Positions 1 to 9,500 of a stretch of DNA of 64,000 bases are shown one piece after another. The notes under the pieces are model-generated. The model saw nothing but the letters and a program-made list of their open reading frames with translations. It was not told the DNA's origin and ran no database searches. The position numbers and the translations under genes are program-made. How positions within the stretch are numbered: position 1 is the first letter of the stretch; each line of letters opens with the position of its first letter. Source of the DNA: Variovorax sp. OV329 (lineage in GTDB: Bacteria > Pseudomonadota > Gammaproteobacteria > Burkholderiales > Burkholderiaceae_C); NCBI RefSeq assembly GCF_900114785.1, contig NZ_FOUG01000011.1:1-64000 (forward strand), written 5' to 3'.

Positions 1-300
1 AGTGTTCACGTGTCCGCCAAGAAATAAGTGGAGTAGTGAACACGATGCTCCTAGGCCCGCCGGCGGGAATCAAGATGGGTTGGCCGGACGCTTACAAACC
101 AAGCTCGACAGCCAAAGAAAGCAGGCAGCGAAGGCGCGTTCACGGGCCAAGGGGTCCACCGGCGGCGCGTCAACGTAGTAGCGGCGCCCGGCTTGCAGGA
201 GGGAGACCTATCGCTCGCGGTCAGGCTGAGATATTCACGCAGTCTATAACCTGCAGAAGAGCCAATTCAACAGAGACCGCCGATGAGCGAATCGACCGCC
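1..300. other. No gene recognised
   Basis: This leading stretch has one open frame on the plus strand starting near 36. It is arginine- and proline-rich, resembles no family I know and runs into the end of the minus-strand gene that follows, so I treat it as non-coding. No promoter, repeat or RNA gene could be defended. Confidence 0.4.
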
Positions 301-594
301 CTATTCACGATACCTCTCGTACTCCTCAAGAAACACGCGTGCGGATTCGTCAACGAATTCCTGTTTCCGCTTACTGAGGTCGCTCAATTTCTGGACGACG
401 CTCTTGTAGATAACCTGGTGAGCTTGGTTCTTTATTAGCTGATCGTCGTATGGGTCGAATTCGACTTCAGACTCACCGAAAATATGATCGACTAGGCGAA
501 GAAGGTCTTCCTTGCTAATCTTGTCAATGGGGCTGAACTCACCCTTTGCGGTCAAAAAGTGACCGCAATTTTCACTAATTCTTAACAGCTTCAT
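301..594 (-). CDS. Small partner protein of the PHP-ATPase gene, unknown
   Basis: A 97-residue acidic/charged protein beginning MKLLRISEN and ending in a helical EEYERYRE tail. It starts inside the last 20 bases of the upstream PHP-domain ATPase gene, so the two are almost certainly co-transcribed and translationally coupled. The start at 594 was chosen over an in-frame codon at 627 because the latter would overlap the upstream gene more. I recognise no domain. Its position as the last gene of a two-gene unit suggests a dedicated accessory or regulatory subunit, but that is inference. Confidence 0.6.
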   Translation of the reverse strand: MKLLRISENCGHFLTAKGEFSPIDKISKEDLLRLVDHIFGESEVEFDPYDDQLIKNQAHQVIYKSVVQKLSDLSKRKQEFVDESARVFLEEYERYRE

Positions 595-2602
595 AACCTT
601 GTCTCCGTCTCTCGTAGGTTTCCGCACCAGCCTCTAGGGAGTTCAGCAGTGTTACGTGGCTGTTCGCAACTTCTCCATCCACCGAAGTCAACTGCTTGTC
701 CGTCGGGTAGCCCGAAAAGATGCGGTACTCGGGCACGCCGTCCACCAATCTCTTGGTGGTGTAGAGCAGATAGTCCGCCCCGACCGATGCTCCAACCGTA
801 CTGTTGTGAGTGACCACCACCACGGGCATCGTCTCCGAGATGCTTTTGAGGATTTGATTGACTTCGCTCTTGAGGAACAGATTGTCGAACGATGACTCTG
901 GCTCATCGATTAGCAGGAGGTCGTAGTTTTGAGCGTCGGCGATTTCCTGGAGCAGCCTGAATTCGGACCGCTCGCCGCCCGAAACCTCGTGACCGTCCTT
1001 GTTCAGAATGCGGTAGTCGATTTTTGCGAACAGCTTGTAGAAGTCCCCTGGAGGGAGACCTTCGATCTGCATCAGCTCGAGCAAATAGCCATAGGCGTCG
1101 TCGTACTTGCGAAACGCGTCACCGAATGCCAACTTGGTCCCACTGGCTCCCCTGATCTCACCGGCGCCCGAGTACGCCTGCTTCCTCGCTTCGATCGTAA
1201 AGCCCTGAAGGGTGTCCCTGCTAACGACGGCCCCTTTCTTGAGACTCTCGACCAAGTCTTTGAACCTCTCTACCCGCTTGCGGTCCATTGCAACTTCGTA
1301 CAGATCTACATCTTCAACTTGGACGGCTGAAGTCCGGATCTTCAAACCCTGTTTGACCTCTCTCACGAGACTGTTTACGAGTCGCCTCTTGTCCGCATCC
1401 AGGATCTTCGACCGAAGCACCTCGATCAGTTGAATTGCCAGCCTCTTCAGCGCAGAAAGGTCAACATGCTTCTCGATAATCGGACGGTACTCAACGTTCT
1501 CTATCACTTGGCGAACTGACTCGATGAGGGATTGGAGGGTCGTCACGTTTCCGATAGGAAACTCAACTTCATCGAATAGGTCTGCTTTTGAGAAAGCATC
1601 TTGTCGGTCCGCCTCTTCCGCTGACCTCAAGAGTGTGTCCAGGTACGCGGTGGTGCGGCGATCGTTGGCGTTGAGGTCCACTTTCACGACCCCGTCCAGG
1701 ACGCGTTTTAAACCTGCGAGGTACTGATCAGAGAAGGCGCTGCGCTCACGTTCAATGTTGCTTCTGAACTCGCGTTCATACGTCGCCTCGTCTCGCTGAA
1801 CTAGCGAGAACTGTTCTATGTACTTGACACGCTTGACCGACTTGAATATCTGATTGAGCGTGTGCGTTTTCCCCGTCGAGCGCGCGCCGATCAAAATGTT
1901 TAGGCCAGTCGAAAGTTGTTGGCCGTTCTCGAAAACTTGCCACAACTTGTTCCCATCGCGCTCCGTCAGGGCTACCTTGGCCTTGTCGCCAAGGCATCTC
2001 TTGAGCGCTTCAAGGGTCACCATCCCACAGTCGATGAACGTTTGTCTAGTCGGCAAGGACCTCATGTCAACTGCCATCCGCGAGTCGCTGAACAGTACTG
2101 GCGGTAGTTTTGTGACGTCCTTGATGTTGCGCACAAACTTCTTTGCGCTGTCTACTTCGCCTGCACAGACATACGGTCTGAGCTGCTCAAGAGTTTCGCC
2201 CGCGACCGCGGGTCCTTTGTCATAGTGCGGTATGACAAGGTAGTCTTCCAACTTTCCGAAGATTTGGACGAGCTCCTTTACGGACACGCTGTCGCCGACC
2301 TTCGTGATCCGCTGCGAAATCATCGCCGCCTTAGCTTCGAAATCTTCGAGTTTCGAAGCATCCCCAATGATGAGAACGTGCCCCTTGTCCACGTTAATCT
2401 CAATGCCAGGAAATACCGTAGTCGCGTCGAGCGCCTGCTGAATCTGACGGAACTGCGCACCGTCAAAGACGTCATGATTGGTGACCGCGACGGCGTCTAA
2501 TTTCGCCTCGGTGACATACCTCTTGAAACTGTCAAGGCTGTAGGTGAACGCCCTGTCGCTGATTGTCGGAACCGTGTGAATGTGCAGGTCAATCTTCTTC
2601 AA
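575..2602 (-). CDS. PHP-domain phosphoesterase fused to SMC/ABC-type ATPase
   Basis: A 675-residue two-part protein. Residues 1-215 form a PHP (polymerase/histidinol phosphatase) domain with metal-ligand motifs HIH at 7-9, NHD at 42-44, H126 and D173, implying a metal-dependent phosphoesterase or nuclease. Residues 230-610 are an ABC/SMC-like ATPase: Walker A GARSTGKT at 239-246, a helical insertion at about 260-460, signature SGGER at 541-545, Walker B LLLIDEPE at 562-569 and an H-loop TH at 598-599. Translation appears to begin at TTG, supported by a TAAGGA Shine-Dalgarno about 7 bases upstream. PHP-ATPase fusions (for example the group called TrlF-family) occur with restriction and toxin systems. 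Next to AbiE and Wadjet-like genes, a nucleic-acid-cleaving defence role is likely but unproven. Confidence 0.8.
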   Translation of the reverse strand: MKKIDLHIHTVPTISDRAFTYSLDSFKRYVTEAKLDAVAVTNHDVFDGAQFRQIQQALDATTVFPGIEINVDKGHVLIIGDASKLEDFEAKAAMISQRITKVGDSVSVKELVQIFGKLEDYLVIPHYDKGPAVAGETLEQLRPYVCAGEVDSAKKFVRNIKDVTKLPPVLFSDSRMAVDMRSLPTRQTFIDCGMVTLEALKRCLGDKAKVALTERDGNKLWQVFENGQQLSTGLNILIGARSTGKTHTLNQIFKSVKRVKYIEQFSLVQRDEATYEREFRSNIERERSAFSDQYLAGLKRVLDGVVKVDLNANDRRTTAYLDTLLRSAEEADRQDAFSKADLFDEVEFPIGNVTTLQSLIESVRQVIENVEYRPIIEKHVDLSALKRLAIQLIEVLRSKILDADKRRLVNSLVREVKQGLKIRTSAVQVEDVDLYEVAMDRKRVERFKDLVESLKKGAVVSRDTLQGFTIEARKQAYSGAGEIRGASGTKLAFGDAFRKYDDAYGYLLELMQIEGLPPGDFYKLFAKIDYRILNKDGHEVSGGERSEFRLLQEIADAQNYDLLLIDEPESSFDNLFLKSEVNQILKSISETMPVVVVTHNSTVGASVGADYLLYTTKRLVDGVPEYRIFSGYPTDKQLTSVDGEVANSHVTLLNSLEAGAETYERRRQGYEAVKN

Positions 2603-2914
2603 GGCGATCCTTAGGGGACTTCTCTAATGCTGCTGAAATCGTTCTGGAACGAGACCGGCGCGTTGTTCGACAGAACTTAACGTCAGCCATTTGGCAGAGC
2701 GCGACGATGTCGCTCCATTTCGAGTGCCGTGACCAGACGACGTCAGTTTGAGGGGAAGGACCCACCTCATGCCCCTCAATTCTGGGGAGCAATCGAACTG
2801 CGTCTATGACATTTCACACGCGCCGGACGGAAATCTCTCCTCGTGCGCGATCGGGACGGCCAAGATCGCGGCAGGTTCCACTTGGTAAGGCACCGCCCTT
2901 GGGGCCTTGGACCC
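2603..2914. other. Intergenic gap with promoter for the PHP gene
   Basis: About 310 bases between the end of the DUF2130 gene and the start of the PHP-ATPase gene, both read leftwards. No convincing open frame. It presumably holds the PHP gene promoter; only the TAAGGA ribosome site close to 2602 is clear. Confidence 0.35.
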
Positions 2915-4324
2915 CTACGCAACGTCAGTGGCATCCTGGAGTTTCAGTTCGGCGAACTTGGCCGCCATTGTGGGATTGCCGCGAGTGAGCTTCTTGATAG
3001 TCACATCCTGGGCCTTGTCGTTGGCCAGGCGAAGGTTTCGATCGGCGCCGAGCAGCGCCTCCTTGGTCTTCTGCAAGTGGTCGATCGACTTGTCGATCTC
3101 GTCAATCGCCGTCTGGAACCGCTTGGAAGCAAGATCAAAGTTCCTGGCGAATGCAGTCTTGAACCCCTCGAGCTGTGTTTCAAAGTTCGTGATGTCAACG
3201 TGCTGCGCCTTCACGAGCGCCAACTCCGACTTGTATTTGAGCGAGTTCATGGCCGCATTCCGCAGCAACGTGATGATCGGGAGGAAGAACTGTGGCCGGA
3301 TCACGTACATCTTCGGGTACCGGTGGAACACGTCAACGATGCCTGCGTTGTAAAGCTCACTGTCGGGCTCCAGCAGCGAAACCAACACCGCGTACTCGCA
3401 CCCTTTCTCCGCCCGGTCCTTGTCGAGTTCTTTGAGGAAGTCTTCGTTCCGGTTCTTCGTCGCTGTGCGATCGCTCTCGTTCTTCATCTCGAACATGACC
3501 GAGACGATCTCCGTGCCAGCGTCGTCCAGGTCGCGGAAGATGTAGTCGCCCTTGCTGCCGGTGCGCGAGTCATTGTCTTTCTCGAAGTAGGCCCGAGGGA
3601 ACGCCATGGAGCGGACGCGATTGAACTCGATTTCGCAGTGCTGTTCGAGCGTTTCGCCAACCATCTTCGTAGACAGGCGAGCCTTCATGTCCCGAAGCCG
3701 CTCGATCGCATCATCGCGGTCCCTGATTTGGGTCTCGTACTTGTCCTTGAGAGACTTCTCGGCGAGTTGCTTTTCGAGAGTCAGGCGCTCGAGGCCGCCC
3801 TTGAGTTCGTCGCGCTGCTTCTCGACCGCAGTGACCGCCTGGGTGACCGCGAGCTGTTGCGCGACTTCGAAGGCGCCAAGTTGCGCCGTCAAGCCTTGGA
3901 TCGTTGCATCCTTTGCGGCGGCAGTCCTCTGCAACTCGCTCACAAGTCGTGCTTCGGCCAATTGCGCCGCGGCATCCTTGGCACGCTTGGCCTGTTCGAG
4001 CTCGTTCGCGAGGACGTCGCGCTCGCGGGCAAGGTCGCTCAAGGCTTCGCTCACTGCGAGTTTGCGCTCCACCTCCCCTGCGTCGAGCCGAGCTTTTAGT
4101 TCCTGAATCTCTCCGTCTTTGGTGGCGGCAGTCCTCCCCAACTCGCTGGCCACCTGGGTCCGCGCCAGCTCGACGGCATTGCGCTTGTCTTGTTCTGCCA
4201 GTTCCAGGCGCTCGTGAAGCTGCTGTTCGAATTCGCCGTCGCGAACCTGCTTGAGGATGTCTGCGTATCCGGCTTCGTCGATCTTGAATGCTTTGGCGCA
4301 GTGGGGACAGATGATTTCGTGCAT
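2915..4324 (-). CDS. DUF2130 protein, predicted PD-(D/E)XK nuclease with coiled coil
   Basis: A 469-residue protein opening with a CPHC zinc-ribbon-like start (MHEIICPHCAKAF), followed by a long alanine/glutamate/lysine-rich coiled coil to about residue 240. The DUF2130 core then follows: GDYIFRD, then VMFEMKNE with an E-x-K, the pattern expected of a PD-(D/E)XK fold. A second helical region ends the protein. DUF2130 proteins are widespread and often lie with restriction or toxin genes; their substrate is not established. The gene is read towards the PHP-ATPase gene and starts 37 bases after the AbiEii stop on the same strand, so it may be read from the abiE transcript. The nuclease assignment is family-based. 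Confidence 0.75.
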   Translation of the reverse strand: MHEIICPHCAKAFKIDEAGYADILKQVRDGEFEQQLHERLELAEQDKRNAVELARTQVASELGRTAATKDGEIQELKARLDAGEVERKLAVSEALSDLARERDVLANELEQAKRAKDAAAQLAEARLVSELQRTAAAKDATIQGLTAQLGAFEVAQQLAVTQAVTAVEKQRDELKGGLERLTLEKQLAEKSLKDKYETQIRDRDDAIERLRDMKARLSTKMVGETLEQHCEIEFNRVRSMAFPRAYFEKDNDSRTGSKGDYIFRDLDDAGTEIVSVMFEMKNESDRTATKNRNEDFLKELDKDRAEKGCEYAVLVSLLEPDSELYNAGIVDVFHRYPKMYVIRPQFFLPIITLLRNAAMNSLKYKSELALVKAQHVDITNFETQLEGFKTAFARNFDLASKRFQTAIDEIDKSIDHLQKTKEALLGADRNLRLANDKAQDVTIKKLTRGNPTMAAKFAELKLQDATDVA

Positions 4325-4361
4325 ATGTTATTGGGGCGGAGGTTCTATGTCGCCTTGGGAC

Positions 4362-5435
4362 TCAATGTGTCGTAGGTTGAGTGGGCTGCTGGGCGGGTGC
4401 AGCATTGAGAAACTGCTCAAGCTTCTGGACCGTTGCCAGAACGTCCCCAAAGGAAGGAACTTCCCCGAAGACCATTCCCGCCATGGCGGTGTAGTCCCTG
4501 GAGAGGGCCTCGAGCATCTGCGTCGGGGGCGTCAGCGTGAATTTTCCAGGTGCCGCACTTTCGAGGCCAAGGTCTGGTGAGCCAAAGAACAGGCGCGCGT
4601 GCCGCGCGCAGTCCAATGCCAGCGCGTGGTCCGTTGCCCACTCTTTGGCCGCTTGGTCGTGCACGAGACGGTGAAGGTCGTAGTAGTGGCGCGATACGCG
4701 CTGACCTTGCTGACGAAGAACACCACGGCGCTCATACCACTGGCGCAGTCCGTGCAGGATCACCACCTTGTCCCAGAACGTGCGCTCCGGCTTGACTGTG
4801 GTGATGTTGGCGACTCCCAAGTCGGTGTCCGGCACATCGGGAGCTACGAACGGTGTCACCGTGGCATTGACGTGCGGGTCAATGGCAGATTTCGCGCCGG
4901 CCTCGATTTTCACGGCGGCGCGAACGTAGTCGCCTTCGGCGCCTGTCACCGCGGGGTACCAGAAAAGCAAGGTCTGTCCGTCGGCATCTTCCGGATCGGC
5001 TTCGACCTTGAATTTTCCTTGCGGTATGACGGCCTGCGCGATTGCGATGAACTCGCTTTGCAGGCTGCCCATGATGTAGTCACGGCACGATTCCCGGATG
5101 GCGTCGAGCCGCAGCCTACGTTGCTTTCCGCTGAGGCCGTCCAGGTCGGCCGCTTCGATGGGCTGGCCAAGGTCCTCTCGTGCCACCGTGATGTCGATGT
5201 CCTCGGAAAACCGTGAGATCAAGCCGAAGGCTTTCGACAGCGAGGTCCCTCCCTTGAATAGCAGACGGGGGCCGCCTGGCTTCAGGCCATTGAAGAGCAC
5301 GTCCAGCGTCCAACACACCCAAAAGTCCTTCTCGACGTTTTGCACGGCCGTGCCCAGCCGCGCTGCTGTCCCGAGGAACAAGCCGCGGCGTTCGTCTTCC
5401 GTCGCCTCGATGATGATGTTGAAGCTGCGATTCAC
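4362..5435 (-). CDS. abiEii: AbiEii toxin, nucleotidyltransferase
   Basis: A 357-residue AbiEii/AbiGii-type nucleotidyltransferase, the toxin of type IV AbiE systems, thought to transfer nucleotides to a cellular acceptor. The catalytic signature is present: GGTSLSK at 62-68 and the acidic pair in SEDIDI at 77-82. Later segments (FWDKVVILHGLRQWYE, RHYYDLHRLV) are typical of the family. Translation starts at GTG 5435, overlapping the upstream AbiEi stop by four bases (GTGA), which indicates translational coupling. A proline/glutamine-rich tail ends the protein. No motif is missing, so the toxin looks functional. Confidence 0.88.
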   Translation of the reverse strand: MNRSFNIIIEATEDERRGLFLGTAARLGTAVQNVEKDFWVCWTLDVLFNGLKPGGPRLLFKGGTSLSKAFGLISRFSEDIDITVAREDLGQPIEAADLDGLSGKQRRLRLDAIRESCRDYIMGSLQSEFIAIAQAVIPQGKFKVEADPEDADGQTLLFWYPAVTGAEGDYVRAAVKIEAGAKSAIDPHVNATVTPFVAPDVPDTDLGVANITTVKPERTFWDKVVILHGLRQWYERRGVLRQQGQRVSRHYYDLHRLVHDQAAKEWATDHALALDCARHARLFFGSPDLGLESAAPGKFTLTPPTQMLEALSRDYTAMAGMVFGEVPSFGDVLATVQKLEQFLNAAPAQQPTQPTTH

Positions 5436-6145
5436 CGGGAGGTCGCCGTGGTACCCGCGAAATCCGGGTCGCGAACGGCGCTTCCCACTTTCCCGGCAGA
5501 CACATGAGATGCTGCGTCCGGTGCGCAGCCGGGCAGTTCGCGCACGAGGCCTTGCATCCAGATGGGGAGCGCGCTGAATCCCTCCAACAAGTCCTGCCGG
5601 ATCGCCGGCCCTCGTACAGGATCGGAAACGATCCGGCGCAGCTTGCCGATGATCTGCTCCTGGTCGGCGACCATGGCGTCCTTCAACCAATACAGTGCCT
5701 GCACGACCCGCATGGCCGGACGGCCAGCCCAGTACAGGCGACTGGGCGCTGTCTGCTTGAATTCAATCGTGAGGTTGTCGAGCTGGACTGACTTGCGACG
5801 CGCATCCGTGTGGATGACCACGTGTGCCGGTACGGCGTCGGTCAATCCTAGATCGTTGGCCGCAGTGATGCCGTCGACCAGCAGGCGGAGCTGATCGCGA
5901 CGTGCAATTGCCTCCACCACGGCGCGGTAGTCGGGCGGATTCGGGCGTCGCGTCAGCTTGTTCTGGATAGGTTTGTCATATAGGCCCCGGTCGATTCGGC
6001 GCAGATCGCCCGCCGCGACCAGGCGCTGCAGTGCCTTGTCAACGGCGTCGCGGCTCGCCAAGTGCACGAAATCCGTGGGAACCCACACGCGGCCACTTCC
6101 TTGCGCGCCGATGAGGTCGGCGATCTGTGTCTTGAGATCGGGCAT
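5432..6145 (-). CDS. abiEi: AbiEi antitoxin, winged-helix autorepressor
   Basis: A 237-residue AbiEi-family antitoxin. The N-terminal 60 residues are winged-helix-like (IADLIGAQ, VDKALQRLVAAGDLRRIDRGLY). The DUF6088/AbiEi body follows, with LLVDGITAANDLGLTDAVPAH as a family hallmark. AbiEi proteins neutralise AbiEii and repress their own promoter by binding inverted repeats. Two such repeats lie directly upstream (6147-6174 and 6188-6215), the nearer one two bases from the ATG. No clear Shine-Dalgarno precedes the ATG, so the message may be nearly leaderless. Confidence 0.88.
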   Translation of the reverse strand: MPDLKTQIADLIGAQGSGRVWVPTDFVHLASRDAVDKALQRLVAAGDLRRIDRGLYDKPIQNKLTRRPNPPDYRAVVEAIARRDQLRLLVDGITAANDLGLTDAVPAHVVIHTDARRKSVQLDNLTIEFKQTAPSRLYWAGRPAMRVVQALYWLKDAMVADQEQIIGKLRRIVSDPVRGPAIRQDLLEGFSALPIWMQGLVRELPGCAPDAASHVSAGKVGSAVRDPDFAGTTATSR

Positions 6146-6146
6146 T

Positions 6147-6174
6147 GTCCGATATTTGTAGTCGTTTTTCGGAC
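6147..6174 (-). promoter_or_regulatory. AbiEi operator repeat, proximal
   Basis: Inverted repeat with half-sites GTCCGA (6147-6152) and TCGGAC (6169-6174), 28 bases end to end, abutting the abiEi start codon. Same length and same half-sites as the distal copy, with 41 bases between the two starts. Confidence 0.75.
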
Positions 6175-6187
6175 AAATAGCAAATCA

Positions 6188-6215
6188 GTCCGAAAATTGA
6201 TGACACATTTCGGAC
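6188..6215 (-). promoter_or_regulatory. AbiEi operator repeat, distal
   Basis: Second inverted repeat, half-sites GTCCGA (6188-6193) and TCGGAC (6210-6215), again exactly 28 bases. The matched pair in the abiE promoter fits cooperative AbiEi binding and negative autoregulation. Confidence 0.75.
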
Positions 6216-6534
6216 AACGCATACGGGATGGAAGGCCACTTGGTCGAACGCCCAACGCTGGGTGTGCAGGACACTCTCAGCTGCAATGACCCGCCGCTTC
6301 ACCCTAGCGGGTGATGACACGAGCGCAGCATGCGTGGGCCAATGAGGGTGACCCCAGGCGATTGTCACCAAGATCTGTGAATTCACAGGGCTCGCCGCCA
6401 CTCACAGAAATCGAACTGCAGTAGAAATTCACGGACCGGCACAAATCGTGCATTCACTAGGTTGGAGGCACCCCACGGTTCGCTAACCTCGTGACTCAGG
6501 TTGCACAAATGGCGTCAACACGTCCATGTTCTGA
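6216..6534. other. Divergent intergenic region between abiE and condensin operon
   Basis: About 320 bases separating the minus-strand abiE promoter from the plus-strand SMC operon. It must carry the promoter of the latter, but I could not pick unambiguous -35/-10 boxes. No short gene is convincing. Confidence 0.35.
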
Positions 6535-9500
6535 ATGACGGATTCGTCCAGCTATCAACTTCACCGCATGGTGCTGATCAATGCGGGGTCGAACATGCAC
6601 GTTCCCAGCGGACGCATCACGGCCGTGGATCCACGCGGCGGCGCGGCGGTGCTGGGAGAAAACGGCGTGGGCAAAACCACCACCCTGCGCATTCTTCCTC
6701 TCTTCTTCGGTCATCTGCCCAGCCAGATCGTTGCCAGTGGCCATGGTCAAGAGCCCATGATCCGCTTTGTGATCCCCACGGACGCGAGCGCGGTTGCGTT
6801 CGAATACCAGCGCGGTAGCGATCGTGAGGAGGACCGGCGGCTCGCAGTGATCCGTCGTCGGGCGGACGACCACGACGCACCCTTCTATCGAATCTATCGT
6901 GGTGGCTTTCGCAAAGATCTGTTCGTCCACGAAGGACGCTTCTTGAGTGATGAGGAGACCCAGCTCAAGGCCAATGACCTGGGCATCGTTACCACCAGCA
7001 AGCTAAACACAGCCGAGTACCGATCGGTGATCTTGCGCACGCCTGCGGCGTCCAAGGACAAGGCGCGCCTTCGTGCCTACAGCCTGGACTTCTCCTTCGG
7101 TCCCAGAGCATTGGACAATCTCGACCGCATCGTTGCGGCCATGGTCAAGAAGCACATCTCGTTCGTCGACATCGTGCAAGTCGCGGTGGGCATGGTGCAG
7201 CACGACTTGGGACAGGGCGGCGAGCGCGCCAAGCTCACGTTCAAACAGGGGCGCGAACCCATCAAGCGTTGGCTGGCCAATCGAGAGGCCTGCGGCGCCG
7301 CGTTCAAGCTGCTCGGTCAGTTCACAGAGATGGAAGATGATCTGACTGACCACCGCCAAGCCGAGGCTCGGTTCCGCGCTCTTCGTACCGATGTCAACGC
7401 ACTGATCGGGGCACGCGAGCGCGAGCAAGGCGAAGTCGAGAGGGCCCTGAAATCCCTCATAGACAAGCGCGACGAGGAAAAGGAGGCCGAGGCCAAGGAG
7501 CGCGCAAAACTCAGTGCGGCGGCAGGCTCTGCCGCAGAGGCTGCGACCCAAGCCAAGAACGCCTACGAGGATGCCAAGACGACCGCGGAATTCTTTGAAC
7601 TAGAGCGGGCGGCTCATTGGGACGGTCAGATCGATCAACTTCCTACGCTGAAAGCCGAAGCCCGGTCGTTGCAGACGCAGATCGACGCTGCCGAGTCTTT
7701 GAGTGCCGAAGCAACCCAGCACTATGCGCGCCTTGCGGACGATGAACGCAACGCCGCGACGATAGCCACGCGTAAGCTCGAGCAGAGCAAGGAAGAGCAT
7801 CGTCTGAGTCTCGACAAGGTCCGCCAAGCCATCGATGCGTCTGAACGACAACAAATCCAGGAGGCAGAAGACGTCGTCCAGGTGCAGCGCGAGGCGCTCG
7901 AGGCTGCCAGGGAGCCGCTGACCGAACAGCGCGGCGCTTGGCTCAACCAGCAGAGCAACCCTACTGCGAGCGCAGCCGCCGTCGCCGCGCTCGAAGAAAT
8001 CAGTTCAACGTTGCAACGCAGTACCGACGGCCTGGACGACGTGCGCAGGACCTCCAGCGACGCGCGTCAACGCCACCACGATGCGCTGCATGAGTTCAGT
8101 GCCCAGGAGAAGGCGATCGACGCAGCCCGCGCGCAACTCGAACGAGAAGATGCCGCGTTGCGTCAGGCACAGGCGCGCTTCATGCCCGAGCCTGGCACAT
8201 TTCTGGCCGCGCTGCGCAGTAGCCCCGACGACACCTGGAAGCGCAGCTTGGCAAAAGTCGTCGATGCTGACCTGTTGGAGCGCGGCGACCTTGATCCTCT
8301 GTTGATCGATGAAGGCGCCGCATCTCTGTATGGCTGGCAAGTCAATACGTTGGCCATCGCAACGCCTGCATGGGCTGATGACGAAGCCGCGCAGCGTGCC
8401 GTTGGAGAGGCCGCGCTGCGGCAAGAAGCCGCGTCCGCGTACGTGACGCAGCAACAGACCCGCTTGCAGCAGATCGGGGGCCGCCTGCGCGATGCGGAGC
8501 TCGCTGTACAGACCACTTCGGCCGCGCTGACGGTCCGTACAGGCCAGGTCGAAGAGCTCAAAGGCCAGCAGGAAGCCGCGCGAGCTCGCGTGGAGCAAGA
8601 GCGCCAGGGCTGCGTCGCACACGCGCAAGCAGAGCTTGGGAGGCTGAAGTCCCGCCTCGACGACCTCAAGGCCCAACGCCAAACTCTCGACCAAGCGCAC
8701 GTGCGAGAAATCAAGGTAGTTCGAGAGCGCCATGAAAAGGACAGGCAATCCGCCCGCAACCGCTGCGATGGCCAATTGCAGGCCATCGACGCCAGCATCG
8801 GTGTCTTCGACACGCAGCTGAACGTCGCTTTGGAAAAGCTGAAGGAGCAACTCAACGAGCATCTGAGCGCTCAGGGGGTGGACACCAAACGGCTGGACGG
8901 CTTGCGTGACCAGCTGCGCGATCTGTCCACGACCGTTGCTGAATTGGAGGACAAGGTCAGCCTGGTGCACCGCTACCGAAAGTGGAAGGACGCTGGAGGC
9001 AGCACGATCGTGGACGCGCTCGGTGCCAAGGCGGCGCGGGCGGCAGAGGCCTCACGGGATGCTGGAGGCGCCCTGAATAGCTTTGACGCCGAGGCTTTGC
9101 AACGCGCCCAGTCTTTCAAGCTCGCCTACGAGGAACGAGACAAGCGGCTTTCGGACATTGCAGACGATCTGTCGATCCTCAAAGGGCTGGACGAAGCTTT
9201 TGGGGACTACCAGGCGAGCGGCGCCTCGGTCATCGACTTGAATACGCCAGCCAAGCAGCTGAAGGGACGCGTGCGTTCGGCCCATGAGGAGCTGAACAGT
9301 TTGACGACGGGCATTGAGCGTCGCTGCGGCACGCTGCGCCAGGCGCTCACGGCGAAACCCAGTTCGGTTAAAGACTTGGTCGACGCGACCCTTGAGCAAA
9401 TCGACAGTCCCGACCCCATCACGCGGGCGGCTGCACTATTCAACTGCTATCGCTTGATCGGCCCGCAGGTCGCCAATGACGTCAACATGACGTTGAAGAC

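Noticed and set aside
2843..4099. 418-residue open frame on the plus strand
   Set aside because: It lies antisense to the DUF2130 gene and mirrors its coiled-coil codons; leucine/arginine/valine-rich with no domain, a typical shadow.
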